Assembly (NCBI GenBank): GCA_003225615.1
Contig: QIAS01000157.1
Span: forward strand, 1 to 17,283
Length of the DNA stretch: 17,283 nucleotides
Origin: Acidobacteriota bacterium
GTDB taxonomy: Bacteria; Acidobacteriota; Terriglobia; Terriglobales; Acidobacteriaceae
Direction of reading: 5' to 3'
Shown here: positions 1 through 6,494 of the stretch, piece by piece
Numbering within the stretch: position 1 is the first letter of the stretch
Layout: each line of letters begins with the position of its first letter
Translations under genes and position numbers: made by a program
Notes under the pieces: model-generated
What the model was told of the DNA's origin: nothing
What the model saw: only the letters and a program-made list of their open reading frames with translations
The model's database searches: none

Positions 1-1
1 C

Positions 2-812
2 GTGATTTTTTACGTTTCACTGGTTGATGGCGGTACTTTGGAACTGATTCGAGGGCTGGGCAAGAACGTGCTCAGCTCCGGCGACCTGGTGGCGCAGTTC
101 GAGGCTACTTTGAGTGACGAGCAGATTCAAACGCATTACGACGCTCGCGACATCATCGACCCATTGACGATCGAGGCTTTCAAAGAAATCGGGCGGCGCG
201 TGCGCAATGGCGGAACCACTGAACACTCCATGCAGCAGTGGTTCATGGAAGCTTTCCGGCGCGAAAATCTGGTTACCGACGATCCGCCCATCGTGGCCGT
301 TAACGGCAACAGCGGCAACCCGCACTACGAGCCGCATGCGGATGGTTCAGCTCCCATTCGCGAAGGCGATTTCGTTCTGCTTGATGTGTGGGCGAAACAA
401 AACAAGCCGGGCGCCGTCTATTACGACATCACCTGGACAGGTTTTGTGGGCAAAGCGCCTTCGGAGAAGCGTGGGGGTCAAGACGGTGCAGCAGGCAATT
501 TCCGCTGGACGGGCGATCGCGGGCTGGGAAGTGGATCGCGCGGTGCGTGAGCACATCAACAAAGCCGGATACGGCGAGCAATTCATTCACCGCACGGGGC
601 ATTCAATCGGCACCGATGTGCATGCCAATGGCGCCAACATGGACGATCTGGAAATTCATGACGAGCGCCGGATTCTGCCCAATTCCTGCTTCTCCATCGA
701 GCCCGGCATTTACCTGCCGGACTTTGGCGTGCGCAGCGAAGTAAACATGCTGGTGCGTCCCAAAGCAGCGGAAGTCACGGGGAAAATTCAACGCGAGATT
801 GTAATCATCTGA
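2..812 (+). CDS. M24 family metallopeptidase (Xaa-Pro aminopeptidase-like), 5'-truncated and frameshifted
   Basis: This is the C-terminal catalytic part of a creatinase/aminopeptidase P-fold (M24) enzyme; such enzymes remove an N-terminal residue next to proline using two metal ions. All five expected metal ligands can be placed. They are Asp in LLDVWA, Asp in YYDITWTG, His in HRTGHSIG, Glu in SIEPGIY and Glu in RSEVNM. The gene enters from outside the window, so the GTG at 2 is probably an internal Val. The frame is open from 2 to about 469, ending in APSEK. The rest (GVKTVQQAISAGRA onward) is in another frame from about 471 to the stop at 812. From memory of the family, roughly a dozen residues of a helix are also missing at this junction, and a G5 run lies at 473-477. 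DUF6677 starts on the next base after the stop. The family call is firm; whether the gene is truly broken is unknown. Confidence 0.85.
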
Positions 813-1247
813 ATGGCAAATATTCCAACTGCTAAACCGAAAGTGGACGCCGAACACCCCGCGACCGCGCAATCGCCGATCAGCAACATGGCGGTACTTG
901 CCCCGGCACTGGGCTGGCTGATTCCAGGCGCCGGGCACCTGATTCAGAAACGCTGGATTCGTGGGGCGCTGCTGATGTTTTCTATTGTCACTATGTTTCT
1001 GCTCGGCCTGGCCACGCAGGGGCGCGTGTACAAACCCAATGGTGGCGACATCCTCGACATCCTTGGTTTTGTGGGCGACGTGGGCGCGGGCGGGTTGTAC
1101 ATCCTGACGCGAGCCATGGACTGGGGACAGGTTGCGGTGGCTCATGCTACCGCGGATTACGGCACCAAGTTCCTGATTGTTTCCGGGCTGCTGAACTTTA
1201 TTGCGGTCGCGGATGCCTATCACATCGCGATTGGGAAGAAACAATGA
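813..1247 (+). CDS. DUF6677 family membrane protein
   Basis: This is a 144-residue protein with a hydrophilic N-terminus of about 25 residues, a GWLIPGAGHLIQKRW segment, and hydrophobic stretches around ALLMFSIVTMFLLGL and FLIVSGLLNFIAVADAY. GWLIPGAGH resembles the G-x-x-x-P-G-x-G core of TM2-like membrane proteins. I recognise the whole as the acidobacterial DUF6677 type, which has no assigned function. The ATG directly follows the TGA of the M24 gene, and no strong Shine-Dalgarno is seen, so translation is probably coupled to the gene before it. Its 3' end overlaps the next ATG by four bases (ATGA). The location is inner membrane by prediction; the role is unknown. Confidence 0.75.
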   Translation: MANIPTAKPKVDAEHPATAQSPISNMAVLAPALGWLIPGAGHLIQKRWIRGALLMFSIVTMFLLGLATQGRVYKPNGGDILDILGFVGDVGAGGLYILTRAMDWGQVAVAHATADYGTKFLIVSGLLNFIAVADAYHIAIGKKQ

Positions 1248-1426
1248 CGCTCGAACTCAGCCACTTCAGCGCCGCCGTCCTGTTCGCGGCATTTGCCTCA
1301 ATCGTGTTCGGCATCACGCAGCGGACCTCGGCGAGGGAACAACTTCGCTACGGGCTCTACTGCTTTGCGATGTTCGTTGGCGGTGTCTTCGTGGCCGGCT
1401 GGCTGATGTGGCTGATTCGGAGATAG
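1244..1426 (+). CDS. Small two-span membrane protein, unknown function
   Basis: This is a 60-residue protein with two hydrophobic stretches, SAAVLFAAFASIVFGI near the N-terminus and FAMFVGGVFVAGWLMWLI near the C-terminus. They are joined by a short charged loop (QRTSAREQLR), and the protein ends in RR. The start overlaps the stop of the DUF6677 gene as ATGA, the usual sign of translational coupling, so it is very probably the last gene of a three-gene plus-strand unit. Its TAG stop lies at the first base of a heptamer repeat array that separates it from the convergent GNAT gene. I do not recognise a named family. Confidence 0.65.
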   Translation: MTLELSHFSAAVLFAAFASIVFGITQRTSAREQLRYGLYCFAMFVGGVFVAGWLMWLIRR

Positions 1427-1500
1427 CTCTTGGCCCTTAGCTCGCTGGCTTTTAGCTCTTCGTCGCAAGCCAATAGCCCAGAGCCAGCAGCAACAGCTCC
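1425..1500. repeat. Heptamer repeat hairpin, AGCTCTT type, between convergent genes
   Basis: The left arm is five 7-bp words (one stretched to 8) starting at 1425, 1432, 1439, 1447 and 1454, variants of AGCTCTT such as GGCCCTT and GGCTTTT. The right arm carries the same kind of word on the other strand: GGCTTGC at 1471-1465, GGCTATT at 1478-1472, GGCTCTG at 1485-1479 and AGCTGTT at 1498-1492. Together they can form an imperfect hairpin that fills the spacer between the stops at 1426 (plus) and 1503 (minus). It could act as a two-way terminator, but no clean T-run follows. Confidence 0.6.
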
Positions 1501-1502
1501 TG

Positions 1503-2480
1503 TTACCCTTCCCACACGAACGCATCAAACACCCGATTGGTGGCGAATCCCAACCGTTTATACAAATCCACAGCTCTGGCGTTGGCTTCGGTCACCGTCA
1601 GCGAAAGTAGCGTAAATTTCCGCCTGCGCAGATTCGCAGCGGTAGCCGCGAGCAATAGCTCTCCAATTCCGCGCGAGCGATATTCGGGAAGCACGCAGAC
1701 CTGTGTCACGTGGCCAACATCATGGCGAACCCGCGAGCACAGGATCAGTCCCACCATGTTGCGCACCCCCCGCTCCGTTGCTACGAAGGACGATTCCGCA
1801 TCAAACAGGCCGCAACCGGGAAATCGCACGATGTTATTGAGGAAACGAAGCGAGCCACTTAAGGTGCGGTACTGGTCATTGATTTGAGAGTCCACGTGTC
1901 CGCGGTAGGCCGCCGTGATTACGGCCGCAGCAGGTTGATAGTCCTGGTCAGACCAGGGGCGAATTTCCAGGTCCCGAGACGCAGTCTGCGGTTTTTGCGA
2001 GTTCGTCAGCGGCAATGCCATGAATAATCGCGGGTGCCGGGAAAATCCCTGCTGCAGAAATGGCGCGGATACCTCGCCGGAATCATGCACCAGCAACTGT
2101 GCTTCAACGCGGTGGATTCCCGGCGACTGTTGCAGAGTCTCGATCACGTGCGTCAGCAGCCGCGTTTCTATATCCACACCGTCGGAAGCCCAATTTCCGT
2201 CCGCTACGAAAAGATCGCCAATTACGCCCTTGCTGCCTTCGTATACGAAGAACGAATATCCCACGATTCGTCCCCGCTCTATCGCCGCATAACCGGGCAG
2301 GATCTTGGCATCTACATAGCGCAAGATCATATCGGCCGATCCGTTGTAGTCCCAGGAGAGCATGCGCGACCACAAGCGGGTCTCTTCGTCTAAAAGTGGA
2401 CGTAGGTCAGCAGACGAGAAATGCCTGAGATCGAGAATCTCCACCGTTCTCCTGTGGCGGATGGGCTCGGCTATAGCCAT
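1503..2480 (-). CDS. Tandem GNAT N-acetyltransferase
   Basis: This 325-residue protein is built of two GNAT-like halves. Residues 14-155 form a degenerate first domain (GYSFFVYEG at 74-82, GVIGDLFV at 85-92, then IHRVEAQLLVHDSG at 122-135). Residues 171-325 form a typical second domain. The acetyl-CoA loop is RSRGIG at 268-273, after the beta strand VTQVCVLPEY, and the C-terminal signature NARAVDLYKRLGF covers 300-312. GNAT enzymes move an acetyl group from acetyl-CoA to an amine; the substrate cannot be read from the sequence. The ATG at 2480 has GAGGG seven bases upstream. It stands alone between a heptamer hairpin downstream and a 134-bp spacer upstream, and converges with the M24-DUF6677 unit. 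Confidence 0.85.
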   Translation of the reverse strand: MAIAEPIRHRRTVEILDLRHFSSADLRPLLDEETRLWSRMLSWDYNGSADMILRYVDAKILPGYAAIERGRIVGYSFFVYEGSKGVIGDLFVADGNWASDGVDIETRLLTHVIETLQQSPGIHRVEAQLLVHDSGEVSAPFLQQGFSRHPRLFMALPLTNSQKPQTASRDLEIRPWSDQDYQPAAAVITAAYRGHVDSQINDQYRTLSGSLRFLNNIVRFPGCGLFDAESSFVATERGVRNMVGLILCSRVRHDVGHVTQVCVLPEYRSRGIGELLLAATAANLRRRKFTLLSLTVTEANARAVDLYKRLGFATNRVFDAFVWEG

Positions 2481-2507
2481 TAGAGGGCCCTCAAGGGCGA
2501 AATGGAG

Positions 2508-2537
2508 AGTCTAGTGCCTTCTGACCGGGTGACGCAA
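2508..2537 (-). promoter_or_regulatory. Weak candidate promoter for the GNAT gene
   Basis: On the minus strand TTGCGT (2537-2532) and TAGACT (2513-2508) are separated by 18 bases and would start transcription about 20 bases before the GNAT ATG. Matches to the sigma70 consensus are 3/6 and 4/6, so this is only a suggestion. No other feature was seen in the 2481-2614 spacer. Confidence 0.25.
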
Positions 2538-2614
2538 CGGGGACTGGAAGCGAGGTTTACGAGGAGGGTACGCGTCCGCACCGTGCTCAAGGGGATAGCA
2601 TTAAGGGATCAGAG

Positions 2615-4228
2615 CTAATGTCCGGCGTGGACAGCGGGAGCCGATACCCAGTAGTAGTCCACATGCTGCGGCGCAAAAGCCCCCAGCCACGCCACCCTCC
2701 GGCCCACAGCAATCCTGGCAATCTCCGGTTGCGACCCTTCTGGCGCGACCAGCAAGTGTTCGCCTGGTGGAATCGTACCCCATTCATAGCGAACGATCGC
2801 CTGGTTGCGGTAAAAAGCCAGCCCGTACTCCAGTTCACGCGAAACGCCGAGCAACGCCAGCGGTAAAGGTTTGGTTTCCATGCGGCTGATGTCGTTCGCC
2901 ACTGGTCGCGCCGAAAGGGTTGCATCCAGCGCGGGGGCGCCAATGCGCAAAATGGCTGCCACGGCCAATACCACCACGACCAGCGTGACGAAACGCAGAG
3001 CGCGAAGACCTACCCGGCTGGCCAAAGTAAAGGCCATTCCCGCCGCCAACAGAATCGCGGCCGCGGATGCCTCGATCATCCCCTGGCCGCCCAGTCGATG
3101 TTGCAGGAGTATTCGCCGCAGCATCAGCGCTGGGATGATGGGCAGTGCTGCGACTGCGGAATGCAGGATGATCAACCACAGCGGAGCGCTCTCCTCAGCT
3201 GCGAGGTGTCGTCGCGTATATTCCGCCACCAGAAGTGCGCCTGCCGGAATTACGGGAACTATATAACCCGGCAGCTTGGACTGCGAGAGCGAAAAGAAAA
3301 CAGCTGGAACCAGAAGCCAGATCAGCAGAAACACGTTCAAGGCATCGCCCGACTCAAACAGCGACTCTCCCTCGGCTCTCCACGCGCGTACTATCTCGCC
3401 GCCGGCAGCGATAACGAATACAGCCCAAGGCATGAGCGCAAGCAGGGTGACGGGCAGGTAGTACCAGAAAGGGTGCGCGTGGTGATAGAGGTTGGTTCCA
3501 AAGCGCGCGAGATTTTGCCGAAGAAAAAACTCGTGAAAGAACTCAGGATTGCGGATTTGCAACGCGACGTACCAGGGCAGCGCAATAAAGCAGAAAAGCA
3601 CGATACCCGGAATCCACAAACTCTGCCACAACAGGCGAACTTTACGCTGAACAAGGAAAAAAATCACGATCACCAAAACCGCCAGAAACGGCGCTACGGG
3701 CCCTTTCGCGAGCGTACCCAACGCAAGCAGAGCGTAGAACCCGGCCAGATAAACCCGGTTTCCGCTCTCATACCAGGCGTACCAACCGAGCAATGCAATG
3801 GTGAAAGTTGCGGCAAGAGCCATGTCCATGGAAGCGGCGCGGGCATACCCGATGATGCCCGCGCTGGCGGCGGTGATGAGCGCGCCATCAAGATGAAAGC
3901 CCGGCCGGAAGCGGCGCAGAAATAGATAAACCGCCAGCACTATGCCGGTAGCGTCGAATGCTGATGGCAGGCGCGCGGTCCAGTCACTCACGCCAAATAT
4001 GCGGTAAGCCAGTATCGCCTGCCAGTAGTAAAGCGGCGGCTTTTCCAGCCACGGCTTGCCACTTAATGTGGGCGTAATCCAGTCGCGGCGGACCAACATT
4101 TCTCGCGCTACTTGCGCGTAACGCGGTTCATCGGCCCCGATCAACCCAAAGTAGCTGAGTCCCCAGAAGAACAGGAACGCACAGAAGCCGCCGAGCAGCA
4201 ACCAGTCGGTGCGGAGGCGTGGGTTCAT
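2615..4228 (-). CDS. ArnT/PMT-type membrane glycosyltransferase (GT83-like)
   Basis: This 537-residue polytopic protein has about a dozen hydrophobic segments and a C-terminal soluble part of roughly 100 residues. The first periplasmic loop holds GADEPRYAQVAREM (31-44), with the Asp-Glu pair at 33-34 that corresponds to the catalytic acidic pair of the ArnT/PMT superfamily. It is followed by SGKPWLEKPPLYYW (56-69), the usual KPP-Y-W motif. LAKGPVAPFLAVLV and WYYLPVTLLALMPW are further family landmarks. Such enzymes use a polyprenyl-phosphate sugar to glycosylate lipid A, protein or another envelope acceptor; the acceptor here is unknown. It appears full length. The ATG at 4228 is preceded by a heptamer repeat arm instead of a Shine-Dalgarno. 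No terminator was recognised after its stop. Confidence 0.85.
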   Translation of the reverse strand: MNPRLRTDWLLLGGFCAFLFFWGLSYFGLIGADEPRYAQVAREMLVRRDWITPTLSGKPWLEKPPLYYWQAILAYRIFGVSDWTARLPSAFDATGIVLAVYLFLRRFRPGFHLDGALITAASAGIIGYARAASMDMALAATFTIALLGWYAWYESGNRVYLAGFYALLALGTLAKGPVAPFLAVLVIVIFFLVQRKVRLLWQSLWIPGIVLFCFIALPWYVALQIRNPEFFHEFFLRQNLARFGTNLYHHAHPFWYYLPVTLLALMPWAVFVIAAGGEIVRAWRAEGESLFESGDALNVFLLIWLLVPAVFFSLSQSKLPGYIVPVIPAGALLVAEYTRRHLAAEESAPLWLIILHSAVAALPIIPALMLRRILLQHRLGGQGMIEASAAAILLAAGMAFTLASRVGLRALRFVTLVVVVLAVAAILRIGAPALDATLSARPVANDISRMETKPLPLALLGVSRELEYGLAFYRNQAIVRYEWGTIPPGEHLLVAPEGSQPEIARIAVGRRVAWLGAFAPQHVDYYWVSAPAVHAGH

Positions 4229-4234
4229 TCAATT

Positions 4235-4357
4235 GAAGTACGAGTACGATTTACGAAGTACGAAGTAAAGAACTCGAAGTATGACCGAAATGCTGTGATT
4301 CTGAATTTATGATGTCGTGTTTGTACTTGGTCCTGCCTACTTGGCAAATCGTGCTTC
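4235..4357. repeat. Heptamer repeat hairpin, GAAGTAC type
   Basis: The left arm (4235-4289) is a run of 7-bp words around GAAGTAC, with exact copies at 4235 and 4255, GAAGTAA at 4262, GAAGTAT at 4276 and one 6-bp unit at 4242. The right arm (4316-4357) has the same class of word on the minus strand: GAAGCAC at 4357-4351, GATTTGC at 4350-4344, CAAGTAG at 4343-4337 and CAAGTAC at 4329-4323. GATTTAC on the left pairs with GATTTGC on the right in the expected register. The element fills the spacer from the stop of the gene at 4359 to seven bases before the glycosyltransferase ATG. Confidence 0.65.
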
Positions 4358-4358
4358 G

Positions 4359-4610
4359 TCACTGATTCGCTGTTCTCGGCCGCAGCAAAGCATAGATACT
4401 GATCACCGTCCACACCACTTCCAGAACAACAAATCCAATCTGAAAGGGATGAAAGGCAATGTAGGCCAGAATCGCGGAGCCGATGGCATTCAGGATGTTG
4501 TAGCTTGGTTTGTGCGGGTCCATCCAGCCCATCTGGTGGCCGCCGTAGGCTATAAGAATCAAGAGCGCGCCGGCAAACGACGCGACCTGCCGCACCATGG
4601 CAATGTCCAT
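4359..4610 (-). CDS. CBU_0592-like small membrane protein
   Basis: This 83-residue protein has about three predicted membrane spans: SFAGALLILIAYGG, then SYNILNAIGSAILAYIAF, then GFVVLEVVWTVISIYALL. The pattern LILIAYGG...G, a short loop with a conserved SYNxLN, and a closing VVWTVIS helix fits the small CBU_0592-like integral membrane domain, whose function is not known. The ATG at 4610 lies six bases after the nrnA stop, so it is probably the last gene of the rimP-nusA-infB cluster. No clear Shine-Dalgarno precedes it. A second in-frame ATG four codons later is a possible start. A heptamer hairpin begins directly after its TGA. Confidence 0.65.
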   Translation of the reverse strand: MDIAMVRQVASFAGALLILIAYGGHQMGWMDPHKPSYNILNAIGSAILAYIAFHPFQIGFVVLEVVWTVISIYALLRPRTANQ

Positions 4611-4616
4611 AGGAGT

Positions 4617-5564
4617 CTATTGTACGGTGGAGCCCTGCTTTAGCTCTGCCATGATGCGGTTGACGGCAAGGGAGAGTGGGCCTTCCACTGCGCATCCGCT
4701 GGCACATTGGTGCCCGCCGCCCCCGAAGCGTGCGGCTACCGCGGACACGTTCAGCTTGCCTTTGCTGCGCATGCTCACCCGATAGCGGCCATCAGGCAGC
4801 TCGCGAAAGAACACGGCCACTTCCACAGCCTGGATGGACAGCGCGTAATTCACCAAACCTTCGCAATCTTCTTCTTTCGCTCCGCACTTTTCCATCTGCT
4901 CCTGCGTGACCCAGATCCAGGCTAACGGACCTTCGCGATGCAAGTTGGAGAGTGCCGCGCCCAGCAGCCGCATCTTTGCCGTGGAATGTCCGAAGTAAAT
5001 GTTTCGTGCGCAATGCACCGGGTCTGCGCCCGCGACCACCAGTTCGCGCGCCAGGGCGAAGGTATGCTCGTTGGTGCCTTCGAACATAAAGGAACCCGTG
5101 TCCGTCAACAAAGCTGTGTACAGGCAAGTGGCAATTTCGGGGGTTATTTCCACTCTCGCTTCACGTGCCAGCCAATAAACCATTTCGCCGGTAGCCACGG
5201 CCTTGGGATCGATCCAATTCACATGCGCGAACGGGCGACCGCTCAGGTGATGATCGATGCTGATCAGGAATTTCCGCTCCAATCCATCCAGCCGGGTACG
5301 CTGAATGCTGTCGCATTCCAGGATGATGGCCGCTTCGTAGTCGCCATTAATACGATCGGCCTGGACGACTTTTTCGGCAAAAGGAAGCAACTGGTAAATG
5401 CGCGGCACGGGATCGCGCAGCACGACCTCGGCCTCTTTGCCCAGGCAACGCAGAATCTGCCCGCAGGCGAGCGCCGAGCCGATTGCGTCACCGTCTGGAC
5501 GCGCGTGCGAAGTCAGCACAAAGCGCCGGCGTTGCTCGATATTTCTTAAGACTTCGTGCAGCAT
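4617..5564 (-). CDS. nrnA: DHH/DHHA1 phosphoesterase, NrnA-like (oligoribonuclease / pAp phosphatase)
   Basis: This is a 315-residue cytoplasmic phosphoesterase. The DHH domain shows HARPDGDAIGS (20-30) for the first metal site, ILECDS (81-86), the eponymous DHH motif in ISIDHHLSG (101-109), and LLTDTGSFMF (152-161). The DHHA1 domain near the C-terminus has FGGGGHQCASG (280-290), which binds the RNA end. Length and motif order match the bacterial NrnA family. These enzymes degrade 2-5 nt RNAs and dephosphorylate 3'-phosphoadenosine 5'-phosphate. All catalytic residues appear present. It starts 19 bases after the rbfA stop, in the common order rbfA-nrnA. The symbol is assigned from family and context. 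Confidence 0.88.
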   Translation of the reverse strand: MLHEVLRNIEQRRRFVLTSHARPDGDAIGSALACGQILRCLGKEAEVVLRDPVPRIYQLLPFAEKVVQADRINGDYEAAIILECDSIQRTRLDGLERKFLISIDHHLSGRPFAHVNWIDPKAVATGEMVYWLAREARVEITPEIATCLYTALLTDTGSFMFEGTNEHTFALARELVVAGADPVHCARNIYFGHSTAKMRLLGAALSNLHREGPLAWIWVTQEQMEKCGAKEEDCEGLVNYALSIQAVEVAVFFRELPDGRYRVSMRSKGKLNVSAVAARFGGGGHQCASGCAVEGPLSLAVNRIMAELKQGSTVQ

Positions 5565-5583
5565 GGTTGCAAACGTGCCTGAT

Positions 5584-5955
5584 TCACTCTTCCCGGGCTT
5601 GCTTCTTCCTGGTACGTTTCAATAACTGATCGATTCGCGATACGTACTCTTGCGAGCGATCTAACTGGAAGAAGAGTTCCGGCGGATGGCGCAAATGCAG
5701 CCGCTCCGCCAATTGATGCCGGACGAAGGCGGTCGCGTTCAGCAGACCCCGCATGGTACGTTCGGCTTCCTCGTCGTCTCCCTGGACTACAACGAAAACA
5801 CGCGCCGAGCGACTGTCTCCCGCAAGTTGTACTTCGCTTACATTGACCAAGCCGATGCGGGGATCTCCTAACTCGCCTTCCAGTATCGTTTCAATTTCCT
5901 CACGCATGGCCTCGCCCATACGTTCGCGACGATATTTTTGCCCGCGCGGTTCCAG
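5584..5955 (-). CDS. rbfA: 30S ribosome-binding factor A, probable CTG start
   Basis: RbfA is a small KH-like protein that binds the 30S subunit and helps 16S rRNA 5'-end maturation. The family core is clear: RRERMGEAMREEIETILEGE, LGDPRIGLVNVSEV, ARVFVVV, GLLNATAFVRHQLAERLHLRHPPELFF and DRSQEYVSRIDQLL. The first ATG (5919) would begin inside the conserved first helix and has no Shine-Dalgarno. Upstream in frame lie Glu-Pro-Arg-Gly-Gln-Lys-Tyr-Arg-Arg-Glu-Arg, then CTG at 5955 and ATT at 5958, with a TGA three codons above the CTG. GAGGTG at 5966-5961 is five bases from the CTG, so I place the start there (123 residues, a normal length). The alternative is the 111-residue ATG form, or a start codon lost to a small sequence error. 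It lies between DUF503 and nrnA. Confidence 0.85.
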   Translation of the reverse strand: MEPRGQKYRRERMGEAMREEIETILEGELGDPRIGLVNVSEVQLAGDSRSARVFVVVQGDDEEAERTMRGLLNATAFVRHQLAERLHLRHPPELFFQLDRSQEYVSRIDQLLKRTRKKQAREE

Positions 5956-5960
5956 AATGC

Positions 5961-5966
5961 CACCTC
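5961..5966 (-). promoter_or_regulatory. Shine-Dalgarno that decides the rbfA start
   Basis: GAGGTG on the minus strand (CACCTC on plus) lies 5 bases before CTG 5955 and 2 bases before ATT 5958. It is far too distant (41 bases) to serve the first ATG at 5919. It is the only strong Shine-Dalgarno near the 5' end of rbfA. Confidence 0.5.
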
Positions 5967-6135
5967 AAAAACGGATGAGAATATCAGAAAATGGCGTCCC
6001 GGTGTGGTTACCAGAGACGTAGAACGTAGCTATTTTGGTGATGTTAGAACCGGCAGAGTTTCAGCAACATAGGGCGGCACTCGCAGGCGCAGTCGCTCGC
6101 CATTGCTGCTTTTCCTAAGAGCCGGAATTCCGGAA

Positions 6136-6423
6136 TTAGAGGAATTCGAGAAAGGAATCCGTAACTTCCGCCCCACAGTTATTGGCGATGCGTGTGGCTT
6201 TGCGTTCCACATTCTTCATCAGGCCGTCAAGATAATCACGGGAATCGGAAATACCCACTACGCCAATCGTTGCGCGGTTCCACAGGCCGGTTGAATCTAA
6301 TTCCGCCACCGATATGTTGAAGCTGTTGCGCAGCCGGTCTTTCAAGCTACGCATCACTTGCCGCTTGTCTTTCAAGGATTGCGCGTGCTCGATGCTCAAT
6401 TCGAGGGTGAGAGACGCGATCAT
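6136..6423 (-). CDS. DUF503 (YlxP-like) protein
   Basis: This 95-residue protein begins MIASLTLELSIEHAQSLKDK and continues with VMRSLKDRLRNSFNISVAELD and GLWNRATIGVVGISDS, the standard signature of DUF503. It is the family commonly found between infB and rbfA, as here, and called YlxP in Bacillus. Its function is not established; its place among ribosome-assembly genes suggests a link to translation or RNA. It appears complete and ends in FLEFL-TAA. There is no Shine-Dalgarno before the ATG: the spacer to infB is taken up by a heptamer hairpin whose arm ends three bases from the start codon. The 180-bp gap to rbfA holds a short CCGGAATTCCGG palindrome after the stop and nothing else I can support. 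Confidence 0.85.
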   Translation of the reverse strand: MIASLTLELSIEHAQSLKDKRQVMRSLKDRLRNSFNISVAELDSTGLWNRATIGVVGISDSRDYLDGLMKNVERKATRIANNCGAEVTDSFLEFL

Positions 6424-6426
6424 GCG

Positions 6427-6493
6427 GTCGTTCGTCGTTGGTCGTTAGTCGTGGGCAAAAACAGCTGATGACGAACGACAACCGACCAACGAC
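6427..6493. repeat. Heptamer repeat hairpin, GTCGTTN type, in the infB-DUF503 spacer
   Basis: Four exactly phased 7-mers on the plus strand start at 6427, 6434, 6441 and 6448 (GTCGTTC, then GTCGTTG, and variants ending in A and in TGG). On the minus strand another phased set starts at 6493 (GTCGTTG), 6486 (GTCGGTT), 6479 (GTCGTTC) and 6472 (degenerate). The arms form a 28-bp stem with 21 matching positions and a 12-base loop (6455-6466). The element occupies the spacer from the infB stop (6495) to the DUF503 start (6423). Confidence 0.8.
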
Positions 6494-6494
6494 T

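Noticed and set aside
3098..3925. A 275-residue plus-strand ORF opposite the glycosyltransferase
   Set aside because: It is rich in Gln, Arg and Lys as expected opposite hydrophobic membrane segments, with no family resemblance.
6030..6135. Possible extra reading frame (NGERLRLRVPPYVAETL) in the DUF503-rbfA spacer
   Set aside because: It is short, has no start codon or Shine-Dalgarno of its own, and only continues a shadow frame of DUF503.
6427..6493. Heptad arrays considered as a CRISPR array or tRNA-like structure
   Set aside because: Units are 7 bp without spacers, there is no cloverleaf, and no cas gene is present.
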